A stretch of DNA of 64,000 nt from positions 13,981 to 77,980 of the forward strand of contig CAYXPR010000012.1 of NCBI GenBank assembly GCA_964467255.1, read 5' to 3'. How positions within the stretch are numbered: position 1 is the stretch's first letter; each line of letters begins with the position of its first letter. Made by a program: the position numbers and the translations under genes. The notes below the pieces were generated by a model. It searched no databases. It was given only the letters and a program-made list of their open reading frames with translations, and had not been told where the DNA came from. Shown here piece by piece: positions 17,990 through 24,783 of this stretch. Origin of the DNA: CAYXPR01 sp964467255. Its GTDB lineage: Bacteria; Pseudomonadota; Alphaproteobacteria; Rickettsiales; RGZB01.

Positions 17990-18690
17990 ACACCGAGCCG
18001 GTGCCCCAAGGCACAGAAGGTAAGCCCTCTGTTCCACGCATGATTGATGAATGGGTGCGCCGTCGGCACGACAGCAACATCTTAGGCTTTCTTTCTCTTC
18101 ATAAAATATTAGTGAACCTCACCAAGCGCATCGTGCTTGTGCTCGCATTGCTGCTCGTTGCGGTGCTCATGATATGGCCGTTCGTGGTGCCGGAAGAAAA
18201 GCGTCTGCAAATTGTGTTCTCCGATAAAGACCTTCCGCCGATGGCAGTAGAAGGCGAGATTGTGGATACGAACCGCATGCTGAAACCCCGATTTCATGGC
18301 ATGGACCGTAACAACCAGCCCTATAGCGTGGTAGCGGAAGAGGCGGTGCAGAAAAGTGAAGAAGAGGTGATTTTAAAGCAGCTCAGCGGCGAAATGACAC
18401 TTCAGGATGGGAAGTGGTATTCCATTACGGCGGTTGAGGGCACTATCTTCATCAAGGCGAAGAAGATGACGATGGAAGGTGATGTAAGCGTGTTTACCGA
18501 CACAGGTTTTCAGGTGCGCACCGCAACTGCCCATGCCGATATGGATGCAGGCACGGCTACCAGCGAAACCGCCGTGTCTGTACAGGGGCCGCCGGGGCGG
18601 CTTGAGGCAAGCGGGTTTAAAATCTTAAACCGTGGCGATGAAATTTATTTTACCGGCCCCGTGAAAATGACTATCTATACCGACAGATGA
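17986..18690 (+). CDS. lptC: LPS transport periplasmic protein LptC
   Basis: Bitopic inner-membrane protein, 234 aa. A cytoplasmic N-terminus of about 40 residues and one membrane helix (TKRIVLVLALLLVAVLMIW) are followed by a periplasmic beta-jellyroll with the segments FHGMDRNNQPY and GRLEASGFKIL. It takes LPS from the LptB2FG transporter and passes it to LptA, the next gene 7 bp on. Sequence conservation in this family is low, so gene order strengthens the call. Confidence 0.9.
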   Translation: MNTEPVPQGTEGKPSVPRMIDEWVRRRHDSNILGFLSLHKILVNLTKRIVLVLALLLVAVLMIWPFVVPEEKRLQIVFSDKDLPPMAVEGEIVDTNRMLKPRFHGMDRNNQPYSVVAEEAVQKSEEEVILKQLSGEMTLQDGKWYSITAVEGTIFIKAKKMTMEGDVSVFTDTGFQVRTATAHADMDAGTATSETAVSVQGPPGRLEASGFKILNRGDEIYFTGPVKMTIYTDR

Positions 18691-18697
18691 GGACGAT

Positions 18698-19246
18698 ATG
18701 AAAAAATGGATGTTAACAGGTGTGGCGGTAGTGGCGCTGTGTGCGGCTCCGGCTTTTGCACAAATTATTCCGGGCGCAAAGGACACATCCTTGCCGATTG
18801 AAATCACGGCAGACAATCTGAAAGTCTTGCAGAAAGACCAAGTGGCGGTGTTTGAGGGTAAAGTTGAAGCCATTCAAGGTAACATCCGCCTCACGTCAGA
18901 TAAGATGACAGTGTTTTACCGTGGCGGTGGTGAAGAAAAAAAGGCAGCGGGTCAGCCTGCGGTATCTAAAATCATCGTGGAAGGCAACGTATTCCTCGCC
19001 AACCCACGCGAAACCGCCAAAGGCCGCGAAGGGGTCTATGACGTGGATAGAACCATGGTAACGCTAAGCGGGGACGTGGTGCTCACACGGGACAAGAACG
19101 TGCTGAACGGCAACAAGCTGGTGTACAACATGGATACCGGAAAAAGCGAGCTTTTCGGCGGTTCTGGCGAGGTTAAGCCGGACGGCACCACCACCAGCGG
19201 CGGGCGCGTAAAAGGCCTGTTTGTGCCGGGCGGGCAGAAGAATTAG
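18698..19246 (+). CDS. lptA: LPS transport periplasmic bridge protein LptA
   Basis: A 182-residue secreted protein. The signal peptide is followed by cleavage after APAFA (about residue 21). The OstA-like jellyroll starts at LPIEITADNLKVLQKDQVAVFEGKV in two steps, with the repeat-like VTLSGDVVLTRD later. It forms the periplasmic LPS bridge between LptC and LptD. It lies between lptC and lptB, the standard order. Confidence 0.94.
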   Translation: MKKWMLTGVAVVALCAAPAFAQIIPGAKDTSLPIEITADNLKVLQKDQVAVFEGKVEAIQGNIRLTSDKMTVFYRGGGEEKKAAGQPAVSKIIVEGNVFLANPRETAKGREGVYDVDRTMVTLSGDVVLTRDKNVLNGNKLVYNMDTGKSELFGGSGEVKPDGTTTSGGRVKGLFVPGGQKN

Positions 19247-19313
19247 CATGACATTTCTGTGAAATTCTTTTATTCTCAATCGGTTAGTTAGCTAATTCAC
19301 ACATTTTAAAAAC

Positions 19314-20111
19314 ATGGCAGATAAAGTCATTCACATCGGCGCGCCGCATGGGCAGGTGGATTTCACAAAATCCAAGTCGCTTCTGTCGAGTTCGGGTCTA
19401 AGGGCAGAAAAGCTCGGCAAGAGCTATGCCAAAAAGCCAGTGATTCGTGACGTAAGCCTTAGTGTGAACCGTGGTGAGGCCGTGGGGCTTTTGGGGCCGA
19501 ACGGTGCGGGCAAAACCACTTTATTTTACATGATTACCGGTTTGATTCAGCCAGATTACGGGCATATTTTTCTCGATGGTGCGGATGTCACCGAACTGCC
19601 GGTATACCGCCGTGCACGCATGGGCGTAGGCTATCTGCCGCAGGAAGCCTCGATTTTTCGTGGCCTCACGGTGGAAGAAAACATCATGGCAATTTTAGAA
19701 GTCAGCGAGCCGATTCCTGATAAACGCCAAGTGATACTCGATGAACTGCTGGCGGAATTTTCTATCGACCATTTGCGCACCGTGTCGGCCTTGGCCCTGT
19801 CTGGCGGTGAGCGCCGCAGGGTGGAAATTGCCCGCGCGCTGGCATCGCGCCCGTCCTTTATTCTGCTTGATGAACCGCTGGCGGGGATTGACCCGATTGC
19901 GGTGGGCGAGGTGCGTAACCTTATCTCCCACCTGAAAGACCGTGGCATCGGCGTGCTGATTACCGACCACAACGTGCGCGAAACACTGCGTATTGTGGAC
20001 CGCGCTTACATCATCCATGATGGCAGCGTGCTCATGGAAGGCCAACCGCAGGAAATCGTGGGCAGCGAAGAGGTCCGCAAAGTCTATCTCGGCGAGCGCT
20101 TTACGCTCTAG
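19314..20111 (+). CDS. lptB: LPS export ABC transporter ATPase LptB
   Basis: ATPase of the LptB2FG LPS extractor, 265 aa. It shows Walker A GPNGAGKTT, Q-loop YLPQEASIFRGLTVEEN, signature ALSGGERRRVEIARAL, Walker B FILLDEPLAGIDP and H-loop TDHNVRET. About 25 extra residues precede the usual start, as in several alphaproteobacterial LptB proteins. Confidence 0.96.
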   Translation: MADKVIHIGAPHGQVDFTKSKSLLSSSGLRAEKLGKSYAKKPVIRDVSLSVNRGEAVGLLGPNGAGKTTLFYMITGLIQPDYGHIFLDGADVTELPVYRRARMGVGYLPQEASIFRGLTVEENIMAILEVSEPIPDKRQVILDELLAEFSIDHLRTVSALALSGGERRRVEIARALASRPSFILLDEPLAGIDPIAVGEVRNLISHLKDRGIGVLITDHNVRETLRIVDRAYIIHDGSVLMEGQPQEIVGSEEVRKVYLGERFTL

Positions 20112-20132
20112 TCAACAGTATTATTTTCATTT

Positions 20133-20148
20133 TGGCATAGTTTTTGCT
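20133..20148 (+). promoter_or_regulatory. Candidate sigma-54 (-24/-12) promoter upstream of rpoN
   Basis: TGGCATAGTTTTTGCT fits the sigma-54 consensus TGGCACR-N4-TTGCW with one mismatch (T for C at position 6). GG and GC are separated by exactly the required 10 nt. It lies 70 bp ahead of the rpoN start, so RpoN could regulate its own gene. No enhancer-binding-protein site was identified. Confidence 0.5.
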
Positions 20149-20158
20149 TAAACCGCTC

Positions 20159-20187
20159 TTGGAGTGGGTGGGTAACTTTTGTATAAT
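20159..20187 (+). promoter_or_regulatory. Candidate sigma-70 promoter for rpoN
   Basis: TTGGAG (20159-20164), a 17-nt spacer and a perfect TATAAT (20182-20187), 30 bp before the rpoN ATG. It overlaps the region just downstream of the sigma-54-like site. Confidence 0.6.
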
Positions 20188-20217
20188 CAAAGCAGAAGTT
20201 ATTGGTGGTTTAGGTAA

Positions 20218-21744
20218 ATGGCACCCACACAGCGGCCCATGCAGGGTTTAGAGATACGGCAAGGCCAGTCACTGGTCATGACGCCGCAATTACAGCAGGC
20301 GCTGAAACTGTTGCAATATTCTTCACAAGAACTCCAAGCCTATATCGACGAACAGCTTGAAAAAAACCCGCTTCTGGCCAAAGAAGGGCAGGAGGATGTT
20401 CGCGAAGAGGGCGAAGAACAAGCGGCACTGGAATTATCCGATGGCATAGAGTCTGAAGAAACACAGGACATTGTGAGCCAGTCAGAGCAAGGCGGCTCAT
20501 CCGAGGACGAAGCGCTCGACATCAGCCATGAAAACCGCTGGGAAGAGGGGCAGGATTTCGGGCAGGGCAATAACAGCCTTGTCTACGAACACACCCGTTC
20601 CGGCAATCATAATTTTGATAGCAACGAATTCGACCTTGAGCAGATGGAGGGCGAAAAGCCTTCGCTGCGCGATTCACTGCTCGACCAGATTTATCTGGAT
20701 ATTCCTGAGCCGCAGGAGCGTATTATCGCCACGCATTTGATGGATGGGCTTGATGCAGCCGGGTATCTTTCTGCGCCATTGTCGGAATTCGCACAGCAGC
20801 TCGGCGTGCCTTTGGCGCAGGTTGAAAAAGTGCTGGAGAAGCTGCATCGGTTTGACCCTCCTGGCATTTTCGCGCGCGATTTGAAAGAATGCCTCGCGCT
20901 GCAACTGAGGGAGAAAAACCGTCTCGACCCCGCGATGCAATTGCTGCTGGATAATCTGCCGCTGCTCGCAACAGGAGACATGCCGAAGCTCGAAAAAATA
21001 TGCCATGTGAACCATGAAGACATGGTGCAGATGTGCGCAGAAATCCGCGCGCTGAACCCCAAGCCGGGTAGCGACTTTGACTATCAGCAGGTGGAAACCA
21101 TGCGGCCGGATGTATTCGTAAAGCGCGGCAAAGACGGCTCATGGCAGTTGGAGTTGAATAACGAAACACTCCCGCGGATGCTGGTAAACCGCCGTTATTA
21201 TGCGCAGGTGAAGCAGCACGCCAAAGGTGAAACTGAGAAAAAATACTTAAGCGACCAGTTGGGTGATGCCAACTGGCTGGTGAAAACGCTGAACCAGCGT
21301 GCCGAGACCATTTTAAAGGTGGCGACCGAGTTGGTGCAAACCCAGCAGGATTTCTTCGAAAAAGGCGTGGCATACTTAAAGCCGCTCACGCTTAAAATTA
21401 TTGCCGATAAAATCGGGGTGCATGAAAGTACCGTTGGGCGCGTTACCACCAGTAAATATATGGCCACGCCGCAAGGTGTGTTTGAAATGAAGTTTTTCTT
21501 TTCGTCTTCGGTTACCAGCATTGAAACGGGTGAAGATGTTTCAAGCACTGCCGTAAAACATCTGATTAAGCAACTGATAGATAAAGAAAATATAAAAGAC
21601 GTGCTGTCAGATGATACGCTGGTGGATATGCTGCAGGAACGCGGCATCAGCGTGGCACGGCGCACGGTGGCGAAGTATCGCGAGGCGATGCATATTCCAT
21701 CCTCTGTTGAGCGCCGTCGTCTGAAGAAAATGCAGGGCTCGTAG
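20218..21744 (+). CDS. rpoN: RNA polymerase sigma-54 factor
   Basis: Alternative sigma factor of 508 aa. The Gln/Leu-rich activator-interacting N-terminus (LEIRQGQSLVMTPQLQQALKLLQ, in two adjoining pieces) is followed by an acidic linker at residues 55-130. The core-binding domain comes next, and the C-terminal RpoN box ARRTVAKYRE lies about 20 residues from the end. It reads -24/-12 promoters when helped by AAA+ activators. It lies between lptB and hpf, as in most proteobacteria. Confidence 0.97.
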   Translation: MAPTQRPMQGLEIRQGQSLVMTPQLQQALKLLQYSSQELQAYIDEQLEKNPLLAKEGQEDVREEGEEQAALELSDGIESEETQDIVSQSEQGGSSEDEALDISHENRWEEGQDFGQGNNSLVYEHTRSGNHNFDSNEFDLEQMEGEKPSLRDSLLDQIYLDIPEPQERIIATHLMDGLDAAGYLSAPLSEFAQQLGVPLAQVEKVLEKLHRFDPPGIFARDLKECLALQLREKNRLDPAMQLLLDNLPLLATGDMPKLEKICHVNHEDMVQMCAEIRALNPKPGSDFDYQQVETMRPDVFVKRGKDGSWQLELNNETLPRMLVNRRYYAQVKQHAKGETEKKYLSDQLGDANWLVKTLNQRAETILKVATELVQTQQDFFEKGVAYLKPLTLKIIADKIGVHESTVGRVTTSKYMATPQGVFEMKFFFSSSVTSIETGEDVSSTAVKHLIKQLIDKENIKDVLSDDTLVDMLQERGISVARRTVAKYREAMHIPSSVERRRLKKMQGS

Positions 21745-21864
21745 CAGTTGATTTCGCAGTTGCGAAAGAGTAAAATTTAACTTGTGGAAAGGGAGCAAGG
21801 CCGTATGATGGCCGCCGATAATGCTCTCTAAATTTTCGTAATATTCAGAACAGGATTTTTAACT

Positions 21865-22473
21865 ATGCAAGTTTCTGTGACCGGTCAAGGTATGGAAGTT
21901 GGTGCTGCACTGAAAGACACTGTGCATGAGCGTCTGGAAAAAGGCGTAAATAAATATTTTGACCGCGCGATTAACGCGGATGTTGTGTTTTCAAAGCGTG
22001 GCCACTTCTTCACCGCCAATGTGCAGGTGAATGAAGGCACGGGTACGGGTATTTTCATTAAAGGCACGGGCGAGTCGGAAGACGTATACGCCGCATTTGA
22101 CCAAGCCGCGGACCGCATCGAAAAGCAGCTGCGCCGCTATAAGCGCCGCATCAAAAATCACAAAGGCACCAGCCTGAATGAGATTGATGACGTGAAAGCG
22201 CTGCTTCAGGGCAAAAAATACGTGCTGCAGAACGATGAATCGGTGGAAGAAGAATCGGCGGAAGAAGAAACCCCGCTTATCATTGCTGAAAAGCCCGCCT
22301 CCATTGAGCGCCTTTCGGTGAGCGAAGCGGTGATGCGTATGAATCTGGCAGATTTGCCGGCGCTGATGTTCATCAACAAAAAGAACGACCACCTGAACGT
22401 GGTGTATGTGCGCAAAGATGGCAACATCTCTTGGGTGGATTCCAAGGTAACAGCAGCTTCTGTTGCGGCCTAA
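21865..22473 (+). CDS. hpf: Ribosome hibernation-promoting factor, long form
   Basis: A 202-residue HPF/RaiA protein. The N-terminal S30AE domain (MQVSVTGQGMEVG to RRYKRRIKNHKG) binds the decoding region. After an acidic linker, the C-terminal dimerisation domain ends in ALMFINKKNDHLNVVYVR, the mark of the long form that makes 100S ribosome dimers. It lies 120 bp after rpoN. Confidence 0.94.
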   Translation: MQVSVTGQGMEVGAALKDTVHERLEKGVNKYFDRAINADVVFSKRGHFFTANVQVNEGTGTGIFIKGTGESEDVYAAFDQAADRIEKQLRRYKRRIKNHKGTSLNEIDDVKALLQGKKYVLQNDESVEEESAEEETPLIIAEKPASIERLSVSEAVMRMNLADLPALMFINKKNDHLNVVYVRKDGNISWVDSKVTAASVAA

Positions 22474-22497
22474 CTAACTTCAAACTAGGGTTCCCCC

Positions 22498-23274
22498 ATG
22501 GCTGGCAAGCGGCAGACTTTACACAAGGTCTACATCGCGGGTGCTGGCCCGGGGGACCCTGAACTCCTTACCCTCAAAACCTATCGCTTGCTTCGCGAAT
22601 ATGCCGACGTCGTGGTGTATGACCGCTTGGTGCCAAAAAAAATCCTGAAGCTGATTCCTAAAAAAGTGCAGATGGTCTATGCGGGCAAGTCGTGCCGCAA
22701 GCATGTCATGACGCAAGATGAAATCAACGCCGAGCTGGTGTCACAGGCAAAATCCGGAAAGAAAGTCGTGCGCCTGAAAGGCGGCGATCCGTTTATTTTT
22801 GGGCGTGGCGGCGAAGAGATTGAGTATCTCGCCAAAAACGGTATTCCGTTTGAAGTCGTTCCGGGTATCAGCTCTGCCTCTGCGATTAGTTCGCTGCTCG
22901 GCGTGCCGCTCACGCATCGCGGCCTTGCCACGGGTGTACGTTTTATCACCGGCCATCAGCAGAAAGGCGAGGCGGTGAAGCTCGACTGGAAAGGGCTCGC
23001 CAATAACGAAACCACGTTGGTGGTGTATATGGGCTTGGCGAATCTGGAAAACATCACGAAGCATCTGATTAAGGCTGGGCTTCCGGCCAGCACACCTGCC
23101 GTGGCGGTTGAAAACGGTACACTGCCGGGTGAAAAACGCTACTACAGCACGGTCAAATCTATCGCCGCACAAGTGAAGCGCAAAAAGTTCGAGCCACCCA
23201 CACTCGTCATCATCGGCAAAGTGGTGAGTGTTTCCCAGCGGCTTGAAAAGCTCCTCGCTAAATCAAAATCCTAA
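22498..23274 (+). CDS. cobA: Uroporphyrinogen-III C-methyltransferase (SUMT)
   Basis: Methylates uroporphyrinogen III at C2 and C7 to precorrin-2, feeding siroheme or cobalamin. The 258-residue protein is a stand-alone methylase without CysG dehydrogenase or chelatase domains. It shows the SAM-binding GAGPGDPELLTLK, YDRLVPKKIL, GGDPFIFGRGGEE and the HRGLATG loop. In this position after rpoN-hpf many genomes have ptsN instead. No siroheme or cobalamin partner gene is visible nearby. Confidence 0.92.
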   Translation: MAGKRQTLHKVYIAGAGPGDPELLTLKTYRLLREYADVVVYDRLVPKKILKLIPKKVQMVYAGKSCRKHVMTQDEINAELVSQAKSGKKVVRLKGGDPFIFGRGGEEIEYLAKNGIPFEVVPGISSASAISSLLGVPLTHRGLATGVRFITGHQQKGEAVKLDWKGLANNETTLVVYMGLANLENITKHLIKAGLPASTPAVAVENGTLPGEKRYYSTVKSIAAQVKRKKFEPPTLVIIGKVVSVSQRLEKLLAKSKS

Positions 23275-23280
23275 AATATA

Positions 23281-23329
23281 GGCAGCCACAATCTGCGCCG
23301 GGGTTTCCGGTTTCGGGTGGGTTGTCCCA
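23281..23329 (-). repeat. 49-bp decayed copy of the MuF motif coding segment (pair of 24477-24525)
   Basis: This intergenic piece matches 24477-24525 at 44 of 49 positions in the same orientation. On the minus strand it still reads WDNPPETGNPGADCGC, against WDNPPETGNPGEDYGC in the intact gene. The short frame around it ends in a stop within eight codons and has no start of its own. It looks like the remnant junction of another toxin cassette or a recombination scar. Confidence 0.8.
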
Positions 23330-23392
23330 TACCCCATACGTCCTATAAAACCTTACTTTGACAGGTAAAAATAGGCCATTTAGGCGCGTCAA

Positions 23393-23881
23393 TTAGCCGC
23401 CATGTTTACCAATATCTGTCTTTGATTGCTCCGAAAGCAACTGGTCGTAGGTCTGCGCTTTGCGAGAGTCATAGGGAGGCAACCTTCTTTCTTCCAATAA
23501 CCGAATAAAATCGGCTTCGTTTAAATGCTGTGTATCCGAGCAGCTTTTTCCATAAGTGCAAATGTAATAATAAGGCTCTTTGGCGAGGCCTCTCCTGTAT
23601 CCGTACACGGTGTCCTTATGCCACATCACATCCCTTACATCAGCTATGACAACCCGCTTCTTGTTTTTGTCAGTAATGATGTAGGAGTGATAAGGTGCGT
23701 CAAAATCGATTTGGTAAAGAAATCCATTTGGGAGATATATAGGAAGGGGAGCGGGCGCAAAAACCCCATTGTAAAATATAACCACAAACGGCCATGCCAT
23801 CACAACCGTTCCCACTAAAGCCGCGATTGCCACATATGTTATACAAACCCATTTTATAATTTTTTTTACTATTCGTTTCAT
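23393..23881 (-). CDS. Membrane-anchored protein, candidate immunity partner of the MuF-like gene
   Basis: A 162-residue protein of unknown family. A basic N-terminus (KRIVKKIIKW) is followed by one membrane helix at about residues 12-37. The rest is an extracytoplasmic domain of about 120 residues with two Cys (in YYICTYGKSCSD). Its start overlaps the stop of the upstream MuF-like gene by 4 bp (ATGA), so the two are translationally coupled. A small membrane-tethered protein coupled to a toxin-like gene is the usual form of an immunity protein against a periplasm-acting toxin; that role is inferred from context only. Base composition is more AT-rich than the flanking genes. Confidence 0.6.
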   Translation of the reverse strand: MKRIVKKIIKWVCITYVAIAALVGTVVMAWPFVVIFYNGVFAPAPLPIYLPNGFLYQIDFDAPYHSYIITDKNKKRVVIADVRDVMWHKDTVYGYRRGLAKEPYYYICTYGKSCSDTQHLNEADFIRLLEERRLPPYDSRKAQTYDQLLSEQSKTDIGKHGG

Positions 23882-24702
23882 GGTTTTTCTATTTTTGCTG
23901 TGGCGTTAAATTTTGTTTTCCATTTATCAGTAATAAGGTACACATCGCCAAGCGCATCATCAATACCTCTTATTCTTTCTTCCGCTTCTAGCCGGCCAAC
24001 ACCAAAGATCCTTTGCTGTATTTCCACAAGGGTAAAGACGTCTGCAAATTCATCTTTGAAATCGTATGCAATGACTCCATTTATAATCAAAAAATTACCT
24101 TCTTCTCTAACATCCCCCTGAAATTCTCCACCTACCGTTGAATTTCTAAAAGTGTACAGCACGTCATAGAAGTTATAGGGAGCTCCAAAGGGGTAGCTGA
24201 AGTGACCATTTCCAGCTTTTATCGCCTCATCTATGATTTGTTGATTTAATGCCCGATAAACACCAGGCTGCCCATCTGATGCAATTGCGCGATGTTCATA
24301 ATAATCAATTATATCAGATAAGTAGCCCGTCTCTTGTAATGTTACTGAGCCGCCCCCATTATTCCTATAATGATTCCAGAAATCATTGTTACCCCACTTT
24401 TTGGGATTATCATTTGCAGAGCTTATCAGAACCTGCGTTGCAGAATAATCGCCATTCAAAGGCTCTGCCCAACACCGGCAGCCGTAATCCTCGCCGGGGT
24501 TCCCGGTTTCGGGTGGGTTGTCCCAGCTAAATATTTTTCCATTATTGGCGGCGTGTGAAGACCGCACCTTGTCATCGCCAGCCGTGCGCCAAATATAATG
24601 GGTGGTTGGTTGTTCTGCAGCTTTATGGGAAATGCAAATGGCTGTGCCACGGCGCAGATATTCAGTAAACGCTTTTCGGTAAAGCAGTGTATGCAAGCTC
24701 AT
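23878..24702 (-). CDS. MuF-type (phage minor head protein) fragment fused to an unknown C-terminal domain, candidate polymorphic toxin
   Basis: A 274-residue protein. Residues about 36-81 carry the C-terminal signature of phage Mu F / SPP1 gp7-like head morphogenesis proteins: YIWRTAGDDKVRSSHA, then GKIFSWDNPPETGNPGEDYG and CRCWAEP (His50, Cys75, Cys77). The preceding 35 residues are too short for the rest of a MuF domain. Residues about 120-274 form a separate domain I do not recognise, with the pattern NGVIAYDFKDEFADVF and a charged C-terminus. MuF proteins with variable C-terminal toxin domains are a known polymorphic toxin class of temperate phages. Here no terminase, portal or capsid gene is nearby. 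The ATG at 24702 follows GAGGTG at good spacing. Confidence 0.6.
   Translation of the reverse strand: MSLHTLLYRKAFTEYLRRGTAICISHKAAEQPTTHYIWRTAGDDKVRSSHAANNGKIFSWDNPPETGNPGEDYGCRCWAEPLNGDYSATQVLISSANDNPKKWGNNDFWNHYRNNGGGSVTLQETGYLSDIIDYYEHRAIASDGQPGVYRALNQQIIDEAIKAGNGHFSYPFGAPYNFYDVLYTFRNSTVGGEFQGDVREEGNFLIINGVIAYDFKDEFADVFTLVEIQQRIFGVGRLEAEERIRGIDDALGDVYLITDKWKTKFNATAKIEKP
24477..24525 (-). repeat. 49-bp repeat unit inside the MuF-like gene (intact copy)
   Basis: Encodes the WDNPPETGNPGEDYGC segment. A 90 percent identical copy lies 1,196 bp away at 23281-23329, beyond the candidate immunity gene. The two copies thus bracket the unknown C-terminal domain plus the immunity-like gene. Confidence 0.8.
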
Positions 24703-24783
24703 GGTGACGCACCTCGTTCACGGTGAATTTTCATTCATCGTAAGCGGGCTCGCGGCTAGCCGGAAGGGGCTAAGTTTTTAAGC

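Noticed and set aside
21783..21809. TTGTGG...TATGAT ahead of hpf as a promoter
   Set aside because: The spacer is only 15 bp and both boxes are imperfect.
24753..24762. CGGCTAGCCG palindrome downstream of acnA as a terminator
   Set aside because: The stem is too short, the palindrome has no loop, and no T-run follows on the minus strand.
23275..24783. Prophage
   Set aside because: Only the MuF signature is phage-like. No terminase, portal, capsid, tail, lysis or integrase gene is present, and both flanks are housekeeping genes.
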